NCBI GenBank assembly: GCA_003454135.1
Contig: DMKW01000226.1
Location: 1 to 7,116 of the forward strand
Reading direction: 5' to 3'
DNA: 7,116 nucleotides
DNA from: Microbacteriaceae bacterium
Lineage (GTDB): Bacteria; Actinomycetota; Actinomycetes; Actinomycetales; Microbacteriaceae
Below the pieces are notes generated by a model that was not told the DNA's origin, ran no database searches, and saw only the letters and a program-made list of their open reading frames with translations. Shown one piece after another: positions 5,747-7,116 of this stretch. A program made the position numbers and the translations under genes. Position 1 is the first letter of the stretch. The number at the start of each line of letters is the position of its first letter.

Positions 5747-6478
5747 CTAGATGCCGAGCCGAACGAAGAACACGTCGGTGGTCCAGATCGCGCGAACGCC
5801 GACAAAGCCGCCTGGCTTCGGCGCGTCGAGCACCATGTTGTTTCCGGCGTAGATACCGTCGTGGGCGCCTCCGTAGAAGATCACGAGGTCGCCGGGGCGG
5901 GCATCCGCCTGGGAGATGACGGTGCCCGAGTTGCCCTGAATGCGGGCGTTGTGCTCGAGATGGATCCCCACGTGGGAATAAAGGAAGAGCACGAAGCCGG
6001 AGCAGTCGAAGCCGGCCGGGGTCGAACCGCCGTAGACGTACGGCACCCCGACGTACTGCATTCCGTCGGCGAAGATTCCGTCGAGGCTGAAGGCGGGCAG
6101 CCCTGGGTGGATGGCCGTGGCACGGGCCGAGGCGACGGTCTTGATGCTCGCCCGGGCCTGCACAGGCGAGGTGGTCGTGTACGCGTCGCGCTGCACGCCG
6201 CCGATGGCCACGGCCGGTGTCACGGCGAGCGTCTGGGCGTTCTCGTGCACGAAGTTGAGCTGCTCCGTGGACGCGGCCGTCTTCGCCGCATCGGTGGTCT
6301 GATTGGAGGCGTATGCCGGAATGGCGAGCGTCGCGATGAGACCGGTCGCGACGGCGATGATCACGAGCTTGAGCGGGCCACCGCGATGACGGAGGCGCGA
6401 AAGACTTTGCTGCCTGGCCGGGGTTTCGAGCTTGGCGGGTAATTCTTGCGACGTTCCGCGTGGTTCTAGTTCGGTCAA
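5747..6478 (-). CDS. NlpC/P60 cell-wall endopeptidase, membrane-anchored or secreted
   Basis: A 243-residue protein: a cytoplasmic basic N-terminus (1-35), one hydrophobic segment (about 36-57, ending AIPAYAS, a possible signal-peptidase site), a Thr/Ala-rich linker (58-135), and a C-terminal NlpC/P60 domain (138-243) that cleaves peptidoglycan stem peptides outside the membrane. The catalytic cysteine is C159 in DCSGF and the histidine H206 in AHDGIYAG. The third residue, usually His or another polar residue, is D218 in LDAPKPG. It lies twelve residues after the histidine, the spacing I recall for the acidic residue of mycobacterial RipA. The start is TTG at 6478, supported by AGGAG (6491-6487) with 8 nt spacing. 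It has its own promoter right after the DtxR-type gene and a long structured leader; three response-regulator-like repeats overlie that promoter. Confidence 0.9.
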   Translation of the reverse strand: MTELEPRGTSQELPAKLETPARQQSLSRLRHRGGPLKLVIIAVATGLIATLAIPAYASNQTTDAAKTAASTEQLNFVHENAQTLAVTPAVAIGGVQRDAYTTTSPVQARASIKTVASARATAIHPGLPAFSLDGIFADGMQYVGVPYVYGGSTPAGFDCSGFVLFLYSHVGIHLEHNARIQGNSGTVISQADARPGDLVIFYGGAHDGIYAGNNMVLDAPKPGGFVGVRAIWTTDVFFVRLGI

Positions 6479-6482
6479 GAGT

Positions 6483-6517
6483 GCGACTCCTGCGTCCCGA
6501 CGACTCTAGGCAGTCGC
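6483..6517 (-). promoter_or_regulatory. Alternative hairpins at the NlpC/P60 ribosome binding site
   Basis: In the leader, GCGACT (6517-6512) can pair either with AGTCG just downstream (6505-6501), closing a 6-nt loop, or with AGTCGC (6488-6483), which includes the last two bases of the AGGAG ribosome binding site. The two are mutually exclusive. Further upstream CTGCA and TGCAG also form a stem. No known riboswitch consensus was recognised. Confidence 0.4.
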
Positions 6518-6623
6518 CCCATCCCTTTCGTTCAGTGAGTGCATTCTCGGAGCCTGCACGGTGGAGATGAGACGTTGCAGTTCCGGGCCCATTTACCGCG
6601 TTTCGGGTGGTGTGGACCTAGCT

Positions 6624-6652
6624 AGGCTACGGGACCGTTACCTTTTTGTCAC
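6624..6652 (-). promoter_or_regulatory. NlpC/P60 gene promoter
   Basis: GTGACA (6652-6647, five of six to the -35 consensus) and TAGCCT (6629-6624, TAnnnT) are separated by exactly 17 bp. This predicts a start near 6617 and a leader of about 138 nt. It begins only 23 bp after the stop of the DtxR-type gene. Confidence 0.6.
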
Positions 6653-6664
6653 CTTGCGTTTACC
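6637..6664 (-). promoter_or_regulatory. Triple 11-bp-spaced GGTRA(A/C) repeats, MtrA-like operator
   Basis: On the minus strand GGTAAACGCAA (6664-6654), GGTGACAAAAA (6653-6643) and GGTAAC (6642-6637) follow one another with an exact 11-bp period. Tandem half-sites one helical turn apart are typical of OmpR/PhoB-family response regulators. The GTAAC core and the hydrolase target fit MtrA, known in actinobacteria to control cell-wall hydrolase genes. The middle repeat contains the -35 hexamer, so occupancy would probably repress. The assignment to MtrA is inference. Confidence 0.55.
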
Positions 6665-6675
6665 GCGCGTGACGA

Positions 6676-7116
6676 TCAGATGCCCACATAAACGTGGATT
6701 GCGACCTCATTCGGCAGCTCGAGACCGTCCTCGTGGCCCTCGACTTCGACGAGCACGTAGGAGCCGACGGCCGAGAAACTCGCCTTCGCCCCCGGCAGAA
6801 CGCCGGCCGCCCGCAACTGCTCCAACAGCTCCACTTCGTACTGCACCGGCTCGCCCAGGCGACGGATGACGCCCTTCACCGGTCCGACGGCGCCGAGCAC
6901 GAAGTTGACGATATTCACCACGCCATCCGAGAAATTGCCGGCCGGATGATCGCCGAGCTCGTCGAGCCCGGGGATGGGGTTGCCGTACGGCGACTGGGTA
7001 GGGTGCTCGAGCATCTCGATGATTCGGCGTTCCACCGATTCGCTCATCACGTGTTCCCAACGGCAGGCTTCCTCGTGCACGAGGGTCCAGTCGAGCCCGA
7101 TCACATCGGCGAGAAG
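6676..7116 (-). CDS. DtxR/IdeR-family metal-dependent repressor (N-terminus outside window)
   Basis: The reading frame is open to the window edge and gives 146 residues of the C-terminal two thirds of a DtxR/IdeR-type protein, a dimeric repressor that binds DNA when loaded with Fe(II) or Mn(II). It contains DVIGLDWTLVHEEACRWEHVMS, followed by the conserved SPYGNPIPGLDELG segment. Equivalents of the metal ligands H98 (in VHEEAC), C102, E105 and H106 of DtxR are all present; H79, E83 and the winged helix would lie beyond 7116. Residues after about 75 form the SH3-like C-terminal domain, ending HVYVGI. Cysteine at the C102 position suggests an iron-type rather than a Bacillus MntR-type sensor, though the true metal cannot be fixed from sequence. 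An internal ATG in the first codons is not the start, because the homology runs across it. Confidence 0.88.
   Translation of the reverse strand, partial: LLADVIGLDWTLVHEEACRWEHVMSESVERRIIEMLEHPTQSPYGNPIPGLDELGDHPAGNFSDGVVNIVNFVLGAVGPVKGVIRRLGEPVQYEVELLEQLRAAGVLPGAKASFSAVGSYVLVEVEGHEDGLELPNEVAIHVYVGI

Noticed and set aside
5741..6442. A 233-residue plus-strand frame opposite the NlpC/P60 gene
   Set aside because: The minus strand has complete NlpC/P60 motifs, start, ribosome site and promoter; the plus frame is low-complexity and unrecognised.
6479..6640. c-di-AMP (ydaO-type) riboswitch ahead of the NlpC/P60 gene
   Set aside because: Expected from the gene type, but the conserved CAGCUAAC and CCGAACCCG-like blocks are not visible. 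A covariance-model search would settle it.
1..7116. CRISPR array, insertion sequence or second tRNA copy for an attachment repeat
   Set aside because: No regularly spaced 20-40 bp repeats, no transposase motifs and no second copy of the tRNA 3' segment were seen by eye on either strand.

Overview
The window is GC-rich, uses GTG and TTG starts, and carries a DtxR/IdeR-type regulator, a membrane-anchored NlpC/P60 hydrolase and a compact HNH protein in a row. Together these point to a high-GC actinobacterium, most likely Microbacteriaceae; the family assignment is inference. The window splits at a tRNA-Arg(CCT) gene (4780-4854, minus strand).

Left of the tRNA, at its 3' side (1-4779), the content looks accessory. 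It holds the tail of an upstream gene overlapping an AbiEii-like nucleotidyltransferase (23-712), a large primase-helicase of the TOTE conflict-system type (797-3244), and a convergent class II Fic AMP-transferase (3319-4392, minus). The fic promoter is covered by palindromic TGTCAC/GTGACA half-sites. The remaining roughly 320 bases before the tRNA have no intact gene. They contain what looks like the decayed C-terminal end of a tyrosine integrase, three GTGGGCAA repeats spaced in multiples of 11 bp, and an exact 13-bp tandem duplication. This is the layout expected of an integrated element that used the tRNA 3' end as attachment site. The other end would lie left of the window.

Right of the tRNA (4855-7116) everything reads on the minus strand and looks like core genome, in transcription order: DtxR/IdeR-type metal regulator (N-terminus outside the window), NlpC/P60 hydrolase, a 33-codon small ORF ending in a strong intrinsic terminator, the HNH protein, then the tRNA. 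The NlpC/P60 promoter is overlaid by three GGTRA(A/C) repeats exactly 11 bp apart, as expected for an OmpR-family response regulator such as MtrA, and its leader of about 138 nt can form alternative hairpins around the ribosome binding site.

The most interesting unexplained element is the block at 5399-5640. A small ORF with its own ribosome binding site has its stop codon inside the 5' arm of a perfect 10-bp terminator hairpin. The 89 bases between that terminator and the HNH start contain no TA dinucleotide at all, so no standard -10 hexamer. The simplest reading is that HNH expression depends on read-through of the terminator, controlled by translation of the small ORF. This is a hypothesis from sequence layout only.
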